From FEB-35 sp050263095 (GTDB lineage: Bacteria > Desulfobacterota > Deferrimicrobia > Deferrimicrobiales > Deferrimicrobiaceae): 35,284 nucleotides of DNA. A program made the translations under genes and the position numbers. Position 1 is the first letter of the stretch, and each line of letters starts with the position of its first letter. Below the pieces are notes generated by a model, which was given only the letters and a program-made list of their open reading frames with translations, made no database searches and was not told where the DNA came from. Where the stretch lies: contig JBLNEW010000078.1 in NCBI GenBank assembly GCA_050263095.1, positions 1 through 35,284 of the forward strand, in the 5' to 3' direction. Of this stretch, positions 16,828-25,672 are shown piece by piece.

Positions 16828-18885
16828 ATGACCGGAACACAGCCGGGCAGACCCTGGATCTTGGCGCTGCTTTTCGCGGCGCTCATTGCCGCGGGGTGCT
16901 CGTCGGGCACGTCCACGGGCAGCCTCGTCGACGCTAGCGGCAGCCACCCCGCCAATTTCATCGATACGCACAGGGCGTTGGCGCTGCCGGACGGGAGCGC
17001 CTGCACTTCCTGCCACGGCGACGATTTAAGGGGCGGGATCGCCAACGTCTCCTGCTTCAGCGCGTCCCGCAACGGCGTGGCGTGCCATGCGAACGGCCCC
17101 GCTTTCCATCCGGCGAACTGGGTGGATATCAAGACGAGGGGGACGTCCTCCTGGCACGGAGACGCGTTCCTCTCCGGCACGCTCATAAACGGTCTGCAAT
17201 GTTCTTCGTGCCATACGCTCGGGACGTCCGGCACGCCGGGCACCGGCAAGTGCGTGACGTGCCATTTCACGTTCACCTCCGCGCCGGTTCGGAGAATCCC
17301 CGTGGGTGACGCAACCCTCCACGACTGGACGAGCTTCCAGACGGCGGGACACGGTGCACCGGCTTTCTTCAACGACAACGTGGTGAACGGGGTCTGCCAG
17401 GAGTGCCACAACGCCAACATACGGTTCGCCAATCCTCCGCAGCAGTGCCACAACTGCCACGAGCCGTTCCCTTCGTTCCACCCGGCAGGCTGGTCCGACC
17501 CGGCGGATCACGGAGCGGCGGCCAAGGATGCACCGAGCGCGAACCGCGGATTCGCCTTCTGCCGGACGTGCCACGGGACCGGATTTGCGGGGAGCGGGAA
17601 CGCCCCATCGTGCATAAACAACTCCGCGTGCCACGGGACGTCGGGAAATCCCGCCACTCCGGCTGCCTTGAACCAGGCGCCCCACGCGAAGCGGCAGTGG
17701 CGGACCTCCGCGGGGACAACGCTTACCCACACCTCTACGGCTTCCGACAACTCGAACGCCACGGTGTGCTACACGTGCCACAGCGACCGCGCAAACACGA
17801 TAGACGTCCCGGCGCCTACGCCGGCATTCGACCCGGCGTCTCCCCCCGGGTGCTTCAACAGCTCCTTGTGCCACGGCGAGGCGGTTGCGCACCCGACGGG
17901 AGCGTCGTGGCTCCCGGGAAGCCTGCACGGGGCGACGGCCAAGGCGGACCTTACCTACTGCCAGTCGTGCCATGCGGACGCGCCGGCACCGGCGACCAAC
18001 CCGCGGTTCAACGTTGTGCTGGTAAGCCCCCCCGGCCCGAACAACAGCAGCTGCGAGAACTGCCACAAGACGGGCACCGCCCATCCGCCGGTGGATCCCG
18101 CAAAGGCCACCGGCGATCCGCGCTGGTACTTGCACCGCCTGTCGGGCAACAAGCACGTCGCGTGCCCGCAGTGCCACGGGCCGACCCTCCAGGGGCCGGC
18201 GGAGGGGGGAGTGGGGCCGCGGTGCCAGGACTGCCACCGGCTGGGGCCGCCTATCGTGTTCCCGTCGACCGCGGTGCAGCCTGCGACCTGCACAACGTGC
18301 CACACGTTCCCGCCCAACGGGACGCCCAACCAGTTCCCGAACATTGCGGGGACCCACGGCATCCACAACTCGTTCGCCGGGGTGCACAACGAGTGCGACT
18401 CCTGCCACAACGGGGCGGGCTTCGGCAGCGGCGCGAACCACTTCATGGACAACACGGTCAACGTGTCGTTCCTGGCGGCATTCAACGCAGAATCCGGCAC
18501 GGCGGGGTATAACGCCGCCGCATTTACATGCTCGAATGTAAGCTGCCACGGCGGGCAGACGACCCCCAACTGGCGGACGGGGACCATAGACGTGAACGCG
18601 GACGCCGGCTGCCGCGGGTGCCATGCGCTGGGCACGGCGCAATTCAACAGCTACAACTCGGGCGAGCACAACAACTCCAATCACCGGAACAGGGCGTGCA
18701 CCGTCTGCCACAATACGACCACGCTCGCGGTGAACCATTTCACCACGCTCGGCACCACGGCCATGGAAGGGCCCGCGTCGGCGACCGTCGGGGGAGGGAC
18801 GACGACCGTCGTGACCTACGTTCCCGCGACGAGGGATTGCACTCCCCGGAGCGGGTCCGGTTGTCACGGCACCGAAAGATGGTGA
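16828..18885 (+). CDS. Multihaem cytochrome c lipoprotein, 15 CxxCH plus variant motifs
   Basis: AGGGAG precedes the ATG. The 685-residue product has a lipobox ending in AAGC (lipid Cys 24, followed by Ser-Ser). I count 15 CxxCH motifs and five unusual ones: CX9CH (CFSASRNGVACH), CX5CH twice (CINNSACH, CFNSSLCH), CX4CH (CSNVSCH) and CX7CH (CTPRSGSGCH, at the very C-terminus). Both ends resemble the 25-haem cytochrome at 10604 (for example SCHGDDL[KR]GGIA near the start and RACTVCHNTT near the end), but the long repeats are missing. In the porin operon it takes the place of the outer-surface lipoprotein cytochrome (OmcB position). It is probably the terminal exporter of electrons to metal or a partner protein. 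Confidence 0.92.
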   Translation: MTGTQPGRPWILALLFAALIAAGCSSGTSTGSLVDASGSHPANFIDTHRALALPDGSACTSCHGDDLRGGIANVSCFSASRNGVACHANGPAFHPANWVDIKTRGTSSWHGDAFLSGTLINGLQCSSCHTLGTSGTPGTGKCVTCHFTFTSAPVRRIPVGDATLHDWTSFQTAGHGAPAFFNDNVVNGVCQECHNANIRFANPPQQCHNCHEPFPSFHPAGWSDPADHGAAAKDAPSANRGFAFCRTCHGTGFAGSGNAPSCINNSACHGTSGNPATPAALNQAPHAKRQWRTSAGTTLTHTSTASDNSNATVCYTCHSDRANTIDVPAPTPAFDPASPPGCFNSSLCHGEAVAHPTGASWLPGSLHGATAKADLTYCQSCHADAPAPATNPRFNVVLVSPPGPNNSSCENCHKTGTAHPPVDPAKATGDPRWYLHRLSGNKHVACPQCHGPTLQGPAEGGVGPRCQDCHRLGPPIVFPSTAVQPATCTTCHTFPPNGTPNQFPNIAGTHGIHNSFAGVHNECDSCHNGAGFGSGANHFMDNTVNVSFLAAFNAESGTAGYNAAAFTCSNVSCHGGQTTPNWRTGTIDVNADAGCRGCHALGTAQFNSYNSGEHNNSNHRNRACTVCHNTTTLAVNHFTTLGTTAMEGPASATVGGGTTTVVTYVPATRDCTPRSGSGCHGTERW

Positions 18886-18901
18886 GCAGGGCAGGGGCGC
18901 G

Positions 18902-20077
18902 CTAGCTGCCCAGGATCGAACGCAGCCCCTCGACCAGCCGGCGCGTTCCTTCGAGGGCGGTTTCCATCTTCAGGCTGCCGTAAGCGATCCGCAGGCAGCA
19001 CTCCTCCGCGATCCCGAAGGTGCCCCCGGGGATGACGGCCACCCCGTGCTCCCGGACCAGCCGTTCGGTCAGCTTTAGATCGTCCATGTCGGTGCGCACC
19101 TTCGCCAGGAAGTAGAACGCCCCCTGCGATGCGGGCACCGTCAGGATATCGGGAATTCCTGAAAGGCCGGAAAGGACCTGCCGCCGCACCTCCGCGATGA
19201 CCTCGAGGTGTTTCCTGCAATAACCGCTTCCGATGCGCAGCGCCTCCAGGGCGACCGCCTGCGAAACCGCCGGGGCGCAGACGATAAGCGTGTCCTGGAT
19301 CTTGATCAGGTCGTCGAACAGGTGTTCCGGCGCGACGAGGAATCCGATCCGCCAGCTCGCCATCCCGTACGCCTTGGAGAGGCTGTACAGCGATATGGTG
19401 TGGTCTTCGCCCCCCAGGGAGCCCGGGGAGAAGTGCACGGCTCCGTCGTACGTGAAGTATTCGTACGCCTCGTCGCTGATGTGATAGATCCCGCGCCTGG
19501 CGCAGAGGCCGTTGATCCCGGAAAGCGTTTCCCTGCTGTAGACCACCCCGGCGGGATTGTTCGGCGACACGGTGACGATCGCGCGGGTCCGGGACGTGAC
19601 CGCGGCCTCGATCGCATCGATTCGCGGAAGATAGTTTCCGTCGGTCGGAACGCAGACCGCCCGGCAGCTTGCCAGGGTTATAGCCATCTCGTGGTTGAAA
19701 TAGTAGGGCGTGAGAAGTATCACCTCGTCGCCCGGATCGCAGATCGCCAGGACTGCGTTGAAGAACGCCTGGTTCGCTCCGGCGGTGACCAGGATTCTCC
19801 GCTCGAAGGGGGCGTCGATCCCGTTCTCCGAGCGCAGCTTCTCCTCGAACGCCTTCCGAAGCTCCGGGAGCCCCGCGTCCGGCTTGTAAACATGGCTTCC
19901 TGGAGCCGAAGGGAATCGCTCCAGAACCGCCGTCGCACCCGGCGGAGGGCCGTAGTAAGCGACGCCCTGGCCCAGCGAAACGGCGCCCGGGGTCTCGGCC
20001 AGCCATCCGGCCACCGTCGGGATAATGGGGAGCTGAACGCCGCCGGCCCTGCGCGACGAGGACGTGTATCCGCTCAT
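18902..20077 (-). CDS. Class I/II PLP-dependent aminotransferase
   Basis: 391 residues, the usual length for the aspartate/aromatic aminotransferase family. Fold-type I signatures are present: SPNNPAG (171-177), SDEAYEYF with the ring-stacking Asp202 and Tyr205, SLYSLSKAYGMASWRIGF with the Schiff-base Lys235, and a late Arg (CLRIAYG) for the substrate carboxylate. It is cytosolic; the amino acid substrate cannot be read from sequence. It begins six bases after the metallophosphoesterase stop and shares its direction, so both probably belong to one transcript starting before 22089. Confidence 0.92.
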   Translation of the reverse strand: MSGYTSSSRRAGGVQLPIIPTVAGWLAETPGAVSLGQGVAYYGPPPGATAVLERFPSAPGSHVYKPDAGLPELRKAFEEKLRSENGIDAPFERRILVTAGANQAFFNAVLAICDPGDEVILLTPYYFNHEMAITLASCRAVCVPTDGNYLPRIDAIEAAVTSRTRAIVTVSPNNPAGVVYSRETLSGINGLCARRGIYHISDEAYEYFTYDGAVHFSPGSLGGEDHTISLYSLSKAYGMASWRIGFLVAPEHLFDDLIKIQDTLIVCAPAVSQAVALEALRIGSGYCRKHLEVIAEVRRQVLSGLSGIPDILTVPASQGAFYFLAKVRTDMDDLKLTERLVREHGVAVIPGGTFGIAEECCLRIAYGSLKMETALEGTRRLVEGLRSILGS

Positions 20078-20083
20078 TCCGGG

Positions 20084-20932
20084 TCACCGCCCTCCGGATT
20101 CCCGGCTGTCGATTACCCGCCTGTCGAACTTCATGGTCTCGAGATCCCCGACGACGACGGTGAGACCGCTGGACGATTGCCCCGGCTGGATGCAGACCGT
20201 GCGGCCGACTTTCGCCTTCCAGACTCCGCTTTCCTCCGGGGATTCGTGAATATGCCCATGAAGGGAAAGGAGCGGCTGGCGCATTTCTATGAACTTGAGC
20301 GTCGCGGCGGACCCCACTGCCGCTCCCCCTCGGCAGACGTCGAGACCCAGGCCTGACGGCGGGCCGTGGATGACGTAGACGGCGCTTGCCGGATCCCGCG
20401 GCTCCGGCAGGAGGGCAAGCTCCTCCTCGATGGTGGGCAAGGTCCTGGCGTAGGCGGGCCAGTCGGGAATCTCCTTCCATCCGCCGGGAAGGGACAGGAT
20501 CCCGCCGCCGAACTGGGGGGGAAACGTGAAATCGCCGGAGTCCATCCGGGCGCGGTCCTTCAGGCGGAAAGGGAAATCCGTCACGAGGTTCATCCCTATG
20601 AAATCGTTCGGGCCGACGGAGACCCGCTTGCCGGCGAGGTTCTCGACCAGCGGGTATTTCCCGCACGCGGCGTCGAACAGGGGGTCGTGCGCGCGGAGGT
20701 CGTCGTTCGCCAACAACCCCATGTGGCGGATCCCCGCTTCCTGGTAACGGGCGAAGTGCGGGTCCAGGAATTCACGGACGAACCGGGCCTGTTCATCGTG
20801 CGTCTTCCCGTGGGGAAACATGTCCCCGCCGTTTACGACCAGGATCGCGCCTATACCCTTTGCCAGCTCGAGCGTCCGCTCGTACTTCCATATGCTCCCG
20901 TGCAGGTCGGTGACGAACAGGAAGGTCGCCAT
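20084..20932 (-). CDS. Calcineurin-like metallophosphoesterase
   Basis: 282 residues, cytosolic, no signal peptide. The metal-binding motifs run in order: TDLHG near the N-terminus, NGGDMF, LANDD (in place of the usual GNHD/E), IHGPP, and the C-terminal HGHIHES. It should hydrolyse a phosphoester with two metal ions; the substrate is unknown. The ANDD variant keeps the Asn but changes the next His to Asp, so the transition-state-stabilising His of many family members may be missing. No clear ribosome site precedes the ATG; it lies eight bases after the upstream gene and may depend on coupling. Confidence 0.88.
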   Translation of the reverse strand: MATFLFVTDLHGSIWKYERTLELAKGIGAILVVNGGDMFPHGKTHDEQARFVREFLDPHFARYQEAGIRHMGLLANDDLRAHDPLFDAACGKYPLVENLAGKRVSVGPNDFIGMNLVTDFPFRLKDRARMDSGDFTFPPQFGGGILSLPGGWKEIPDWPAYARTLPTIEEELALLPEPRDPASAVYVIHGPPSGLGLDVCRGGAAVGSAATLKFIEMRQPLLSLHGHIHESPEESGVWKAKVGRTVCIQPGQSSSGLTVVVGDLETMKFDRRVIDSRESGGR

Positions 20933-20940
20933 GGAAAGGA

Positions 20941-22089
20941 TTATAACCGGGGAGGAGAGCGCTCGATGTCGATTATGGTGACTTCGGGCGGGGACAGGAA
21001 ACGCATCGGCGGGCCCCAGGTCCCGGTTCCGCGGCTGGTATAGAGGGCGACGCCGTCCTTCGATTCGTAAAGGCCGGAGATGAGAGGGTACCGGATGCGG
21101 ACAAGAAGCCGGAATGGGAATATCTGCCCGTTGTGGGTGTGCCCGGAAAGCTGAAGGTCGGCCGCCTTCCGCGCGGCGGGGGAAATGAACGGACGGTGCT
21201 TGAGAAGAATCGTCAATACGGGGGAAGGCCCGTTTCCCAGGAGCTCTTCTTCCGATCCGCCCGGGGCCGGCCCGAACGCCAGCCCCGCCGGATCGTCGAC
21301 CCCGGCGATGCGCACGACGTTCCCTACCGTAATCGCTTCTCCGCGCAGTACCGTGAAGCCTGCCCTGCGCGTGAAATCGATCGACTGCCCGATCCCCGCG
21401 TAGAATTCGTGGTTGCCCGTCACCGCGAATTTCCCGAGCGGCGCCCGGATCTCCCGGAATATTTCGGATAGCCCGTCGATATGGTCGATCCTGCCGTCAA
21501 CAAGGTCCCCCGTGGCGACGAAAAGGTCCGGGTCTGCTTTACGGACAAGCTCCGCGATCAGGGCGGCTTTCCGGTGGCGGACCATAAGCCCGAGGTGAAC
21601 GTCGGATATCTGTGCGATGCGTATACGCGGCGTGGAGGCAGGCAATTTGTCCGTAAGCATCCTTACGTGAGTCGCCCGTATGCCGGAGGCTTCGAAAATG
21701 GAATATACGCAAAGCGCCGCTGACAACCCTGCGAGGGCGAGGAATGCCGGCCTGCCGTACGCGACGATCGCGCCCGGCCCTCTCCCCGATACCGCCGCCG
21801 CGCACCGGGCGGCGAGGTTCAAGGCGTCCAGCGCCAGGTTGGTCCAGGTGAAGAAGAAGAGAAGCCCCATCCATATGTATGCGATCCATGAAGCGGCACG
21901 GGAGAGACCTTCCATTCCCCGCTCGGAGAGGAAATACACGATCAGGGGGCCGCAGAGGAGGGCGGCGAGCGGGGGGACCAGGACAAGCGTCGTCTTCCAC
22001 CCGAAGCCCAATGCGGCTTGCGCCTTGTACAGGGCGTAGGCGTGCGTCCCCCCGTAGATCAGGAAGAATGAAAGAAGGAACAGGGACAA
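20941..22089 (-). CDS. YkuE-like membrane metallophosphoesterase (TTG start)
   Basis: The start is a TTG at 22089 with a strong GGAGG at 22097-22101; no ATG lies early enough to keep the first helices. The 382-residue protein has about four N-terminal membrane helices (to about residue 135) and then a phosphoesterase domain with all motifs: SDVHLG, TGDLVDG, TGNHEF, LKHRP and SGHTHNGQ. YkuE-type enzymes act outside the cytoplasmic membrane, some on UDP-diacylglucosamine or lipid-linked substrates; the substrate here is not known. It is the first gene of a three-gene minus-strand unit and is divergent from the FmdB gene. Confidence 0.88.
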   Translation of the reverse strand: MSLFLLSFFLIYGGTHAYALYKAQAALGFGWKTTLVLVPPLAALLCGPLIVYFLSERGMEGLSRAASWIAYIWMGLLFFFTWTNLALDALNLAARCAAAVSGRGPGAIVAYGRPAFLALAGLSAALCVYSIFEASGIRATHVRMLTDKLPASTPRIRIAQISDVHLGLMVRHRKAALIAELVRKADPDLFVATGDLVDGRIDHIDGLSEIFREIRAPLGKFAVTGNHEFYAGIGQSIDFTRRAGFTVLRGEAITVGNVVRIAGVDDPAGLAFGPAPGGSEEELLGNGPSPVLTILLKHRPFISPAARKAADLQLSGHTHNGQIFPFRLLVRIRYPLISGLYESKDGVALYTSRGTGTWGPPMRFLSPPEVTIIDIERSPPRL

Positions 22090-22157
22090 GTGAAAGCCTC
22101 CGCCGCCGGCCGTATTATGAGATAATCACACTACTATTTTGCCACCGGAGGAGCGGG

Positions 22158-22430
22158 ATGCCGACCTACGAATACATGTGCGGCAAATGCGGAGAGTTCG
22201 AAAAGATCCAGAAGGTGAGCGACCCGCCGCTCTCGAAATGCCCTACTTGCGGAGGAAAGGTGAAGCGCCAGATCGGTGGAACCGGAGGTTTCGTGCTCAA
22301 AGGGAGCAACTGGCCCTCGAAAATGGCCTGCTCCGGCGACAGCGCGAAAAAGAAAGCGGACCGATTCATGAAGCAGACGGTAGGCGAAGTCGCCGAGGAC
22401 ATCGCGAAGCATTCGAAACCGCCTCACTGA
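22158..22430 (+). CDS. FmdB-family zinc ribbon protein
   Basis: The start is set by GGAGGAGCGGG just before the ATG; longer upstream reading in this frame has no support. The product has 90 residues. The N-terminus MPTYEYMCGKCG with a second pair in CPTCGG gives the four cysteines of a zinc ribbon, and the C-terminal part is polar and helical with many Lys. FmdB-type proteins are small putative regulators first noted near formamidase genes; their action is not settled. It stands alone on the plus strand between minus-strand genes. Confidence 0.9.
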   Translation: MPTYEYMCGKCGEFEKIQKVSDPPLSKCPTCGGKVKRQIGGTGGFVLKGSNWPSKMACSGDSAKKKADRFMKQTVGEVAEDIAKHSKPPH

Positions 22431-22448
22431 ACCCCTCCAGGACCCGGC

Positions 22449-23489
22449 CTACCGCTTGACGACGTCGCGAATCGCGAGGAGCGCCCGGGAGACCTCCTTC
22501 TTCCCTATGCCCAGGTGAGTGACGGCCCGCAGGAGCGGGAACCCCCGGTCGTCAAGTAGCACCCCTCGCTCCCGCATCCGATCCCTGAATGCGGGAAGTT
22601 CCGTCGATGCCGACATCCAGCGGAAAAGGACGATGTTGGTTTCCACCGGCCCGTTTATGACCTCCATCCCGGGGATGTTCTCGAGCCCGTCGGCGAGCAT
22701 GCGCGCGGTTTCGTGGTCCTCCGCCAGCCGTTCGACGTGGTGCTTGAGCGCGTAGAGCCCTCCCGCCGCCACGATCCCCGCCTGGCGCATTCCGCCGCCG
22801 ATCCGCAATGCCACGTTGCGCGCCTCTCCGACGAAGTCCCTCGATCCCGTAAGCACCGATCCGACAGGCGCTCCCAGACCCTTGGACAGGCAGAACATGA
22901 GGGAGTTGGAGACCTTCCCGTACGAGGATAGCGACACGCCCGAGGCCACGGAGGCGTTGAAGATGCGCGAGCCGTCGAGGTGGAAAGGGATGGAGGCCTT
23001 GCCGCACGCCGAGCGAATGCGTTTCAGCGCCGCCAGGGGGAAGACCGTCCCGCCGCCGGCGTTGTGGGTGTTTTCCGCGGCCACCAGGTGGACCTTGGAC
23101 TCGGTCCGCGCCGGGGCCGCCGCAATGGCGTCCGCGACGTCCTCGGCCGAGAAAATGCCGCCAGGCCCGTCGATGCCGATGATGGCGACGGAAGCCATGT
23201 GGGAGACGGCGGGGCTCTCGCGTCCCGCGATGTGGGAGGCGGAGGACGCCACTATCACGTCTCCCGGCCGCGTCCACGCGGATACCGCGCACAGGTTCGC
23301 CATCGTGCCGGATGGGAAGAACATGGCGGCTTCCTTGCCGAAGAGGGAGGCGGAGTGCTCCTCCAGCGCGCGCACCGAAGGGTCCTCCCCGCGCCGGGAA
23401 TCGCCGACCTTGGCGCGCGCCATCGCCTTTCTCATCCCGGGCGTGGGGAGGGTGACGGTGTCGGAACGCAGGTCTATGGCTTCGGGCAT
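22449..23489 (-). CDS. Low-specificity L-threonine aldolase
   Basis: The start at 23489 (MPEAIDLRSDT) matches the conserved beginning of this family; 346 residues. PLP enzyme features: DLRSDTVTLPTPGMR at the N-terminus, SGTMAN at 60-65, HLDGSRIFNA (170-179) and the cofactor Lys203 in LSKGLGAPVGS. It splits threonine and allo-threonine to glycine and acetaldehyde in the cytosol. It begins seven bases after the amidotransferase stop, so the two are probably co-transcribed. No ribosome site close to consensus is visible. Confidence 0.92.
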   Translation of the reverse strand: MPEAIDLRSDTVTLPTPGMRKAMARAKVGDSRRGEDPSVRALEEHSASLFGKEAAMFFPSGTMANLCAVSAWTRPGDVIVASSASHIAGRESPAVSHMASVAIIGIDGPGGIFSAEDVADAIAAAPARTESKVHLVAAENTHNAGGGTVFPLAALKRIRSACGKASIPFHLDGSRIFNASVASGVSLSSYGKVSNSLMFCLSKGLGAPVGSVLTGSRDFVGEARNVALRIGGGMRQAGIVAAGGLYALKHHVERLAEDHETARMLADGLENIPGMEVINGPVETNIVLFRWMSASTELPAFRDRMRERGVLLDDRGFPLLRAVTHLGIGKKEVSRALLAIRDVVKR

Positions 23490-23496
23490 GAACCGG

Positions 23497-24228
23497 TCAG
23501 GCCGCCGCGAAGATGATCGCGGAACGGGAGGCATCCGGAATAAGCTCCACCAGTTCGCCGTTGCGTAACGGCCGCCATCCGGGACCGTCGTCCAGCCGCT
23601 GGCTCGCAGCGAGGGCCAGCCCGGGCTTTTCCCTGAGGAAGAGCGTGTAGTAGTCCTCGTCCCTGCGCCAGTGCCGCAGGGCGAAGAGCGCATTCCCGGA
23701 TGCGACAAGCAGGTTCGCGGCGGAATAGTCCCCGACCTGCCCTGCATCGCAAAGGATCGCCGCCAGCGCCTCTCCGAGACGGGCGAATGTCTTTTCCTCC
23801 CAGAGAGCCGACAGCCGCTCCAGGAACACCAGGGTGTCGCTGACGTTGCGCCTGCGCGCCTCCTCGCCGATCTTCCCGCGGAAGGTCCCGTTATGGGCCA
23901 AGGCCGTGCCGCCGACCAGGAAAGGGTGCGCGTTTGATGCGTTCACCGTGGTGGTGTCCGAAGCATACCGGACGTGGCCGATGAACCGGTCGGACGCAGC
24001 CCCGACCTCGCGAATGCAGGGATCGGCGTTTGCCGGCTTGCCGCTGCGCAGCAGCCGGATCTCCCCCTGCGCGCGGTAGGCGATCCCCCACCCGTCCGGA
24101 TGGTTCCCGCCGGACCTTCGCTCCCACCGGTCCACCAGGTTCCCTCGGCTTGAAAATTCCGATAGTGCCGCAAGGAAAGGGGCCAGATCCAGCGGCTCCG
24201 CGGATGCGAATCCGATCATCCTGCACAT
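23497..24228 (-). CDS. Class II glutamine amidotransferase (YafJ-like)
   Basis: 243 residues beginning MCRMIGFAS. The Cys after the initiator Met is the N-terminal nucleophile of class II amidotransferases, freed by Met removal. HPDGWGIAY, GHVRYAS and AHNGTFRG are the conserved glutaminase motifs. There is no synthase domain, so it acts alone or with an unknown partner, as in the YafJ/EgtC-like group. GAGGG lies seven bases before the ATG. Its neighbour is a threonine aldolase; no pathway link is evident. Confidence 0.9.
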   Translation of the reverse strand: MCRMIGFASAEPLDLAPFLAALSEFSSRGNLVDRWERRSGGNHPDGWGIAYRAQGEIRLLRSGKPANADPCIREVGAASDRFIGHVRYASDTTTVNASNAHPFLVGGTALAHNGTFRGKIGEEARRRNVSDTLVFLERLSALWEEKTFARLGEALAAILCDAGQVGDYSAANLLVASGNALFALRHWRRDEDYYTLFLREKPGLALAASQRLDDGPGWRPLRNGELVELIPDASRSAIIFAAA

Positions 24229-24324
24229 CTATCAGCCCTCGCCTGTAGAAGATGAGGTAACAGACTTTCCCGGTTCGGGGATGCGGTTCTCCTTTTGTTT
24301 TTCAGGTATTCCGCAGGAAGAGGA

Positions 24325-25650
24325 TCACCCCGGAAAGCCGCTCGCGCCGATGCCGTCGGCATGCGGCCCCCTGAGGTCCTCGTAGTTGACGCAGCGGTTG
24401 CGCCCCCCGTTCTTGGCCGCGTACATCGCGAGGTCGGCGAACCGAACCATGTCCTCGACGTTGTCTCCTTCATGATACGCGGAGACCCCGATCGACGCGG
24501 TCATCTTCACCCGATCCCCGCCGGGCACGGGACGGAATTCGATGCCCGAGAACCGGGCGCGGAGCCGCTCCGCGGCCACCATGCCGCCTGCGGCGTTCGC
24601 CTCCGGCAGGAGGACGAGGAACTCCTCGCCGCCCATTCTGAAGCAGGAGTCCATCGTGCGGAAGCTCTTCCGCATCACCTCTCCCATTCCCTTGAGCACC
24701 CGGTCTCCCTCGGTGTGTCCGTAGGCGTCGTTGTACCTCTTGAAGTTGTCGATATCGATAAGCAGCAGGGAGAAGACGAGCTTGTTCCGGCGCGCCCGGT
24801 CCAGCTCCTTGTCGGCGAGCGAGTGGAAATGGCGGCGGTTGTAAAGCTGGGTGAGCGTATCGGTGATGGAGAGTAGCCGCAGCTCCTCTTCCATGGCCCT
24901 TTGCGCCGAAACGTCCCGCACTATGGCGGTTACGGACTTTTTCCCCCCCGCCGACTTTTCCGCCATCGAGATCTGGACAGCGATCTCCTTGCCTGTCCTG
25001 GAAAGCAGCGTAAGCTCCACGGATCTTTTCGGGCCGGGCGCCTCTCCGGCGGCGGCGTAGCGCTCGATCTGCTCCCAGCTGTCGCCGTACTTGGGCGGGA
25101 TAAGGCGCCGCAGGTTGATACCGTTCAGCGTGCCATGATCGAATTCGAGCATTTCCTCGGCCGCGCGGTTCGCCATCGTTATGACATGGTTCTCGTCGAT
25201 GCTCAGGATGGCATCGCCGGCCGTCTCCACGATGCTGCGAAACCGCTTCTCGGACTCCATGGACTCCCGCTCGGCCGCCTTGCGGGCGGAAATGTCGGAG
25301 AAGAACCCGACTATGCCGGTTTCCCTCCCTCCTTCCGTAAGGACCACGCAGGAAAGGTTCGAGGGGAATTTCCTGCCGTCCTTGCGCACGAGGTCCGTTT
25401 CGAAGCCGACCAGGCGCCCGCGCCCCCCGAATTCCTCGGAGTAAAGGAATTCCTTGACCTCCCTGGCGCCACCCTTCGGGTAAAAAGCCGACACCTTTAT
25501 CTTCCCGACAACCTCGTCCCGTGAATATCCGAGGATGCGCTCCGCGCTCGGATTGAAGAAGAACACGTTTCCTTCGAGGTCGTTCCCGACTACGCCCTCG
25601 GGGCATATGTTAAGGAGATTTTCGAAAAAGCCGGTAGTCATATTCACCAT
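24325..25650 (-). CDS. PAS-PAS-GGDEF diguanylate cyclase
   Basis: I start at the ATG at 25650, seven bases after GGGG; a GTG at 25656 and an ATG at 25641 are alternatives. About 441 residues. The first PAS domain spans roughly 10-120, a second follows a short linker (about 140-255), then a GGDEF domain with LYNRRHF, DIDNFKRYND and GGEEF (around residue 340). An RTMD lies five residues before GGEEF, the layout of the product-inhibition I-site. No membrane helix is seen, so it is a soluble sensor making cyclic di-GMP. It directly follows the ACIII genes on the same strand with a short gap, so read-through is possible. The PAS ligand is unknown. Confidence 0.93.
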   Translation of the reverse strand: MVNMTTGFFENLLNICPEGVVGNDLEGNVFFFNPSAERILGYSRDEVVGKIKVSAFYPKGGAREVKEFLYSEEFGGRGRLVGFETDLVRKDGRKFPSNLSCVVLTEGGRETGIVGFFSDISARKAAERESMESEKRFRSIVETAGDAILSIDENHVITMANRAAEEMLEFDHGTLNGINLRRLIPPKYGDSWEQIERYAAAGEAPGPKRSVELTLLSRTGKEIAVQISMAEKSAGGKKSVTAIVRDVSAQRAMEEELRLLSITDTLTQLYNRRHFHSLADKELDRARRNKLVFSLLLIDIDNFKRYNDAYGHTEGDRVLKGMGEVMRKSFRTMDSCFRMGGEEFLVLLPEANAAGGMVAAERLRARFSGIEFRPVPGGDRVKMTASIGVSAYHEGDNVEDMVRFADLAMYAAKNGGRNRCVNYEDLRGPHADGIGASGFPG

Positions 25651-25672
25651 GGTCACGCCCCGTTATATTGGA

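Noticed and set aside
17026..18867. A 613-residue minus-strand frame opposite the 15-haem cytochrome
   Set aside because: Composition is Arg/Gly/Val-rich and the plus strand has a clear haem protein; it is a frame shadow.
18864..20666. A 600-residue minus-strand frame across the aminotransferase and phosphoesterase
   Set aside because: It lies on the same strand in another frame and is low-complexity; the real genes have all their motifs in other frames.
20939..20948. TATAAT on the minus strand between the two phosphoesterase genes
   Set aside because: It overlaps the stop region of the upstream gene in an eight-base gap, with no -35; probably chance.
24229..24324. Possible terminator between the cyclase and amidotransferase genes
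   Set aside because: There is a T-rich stretch and two CGGTTC direct repeats but no convincing stem.
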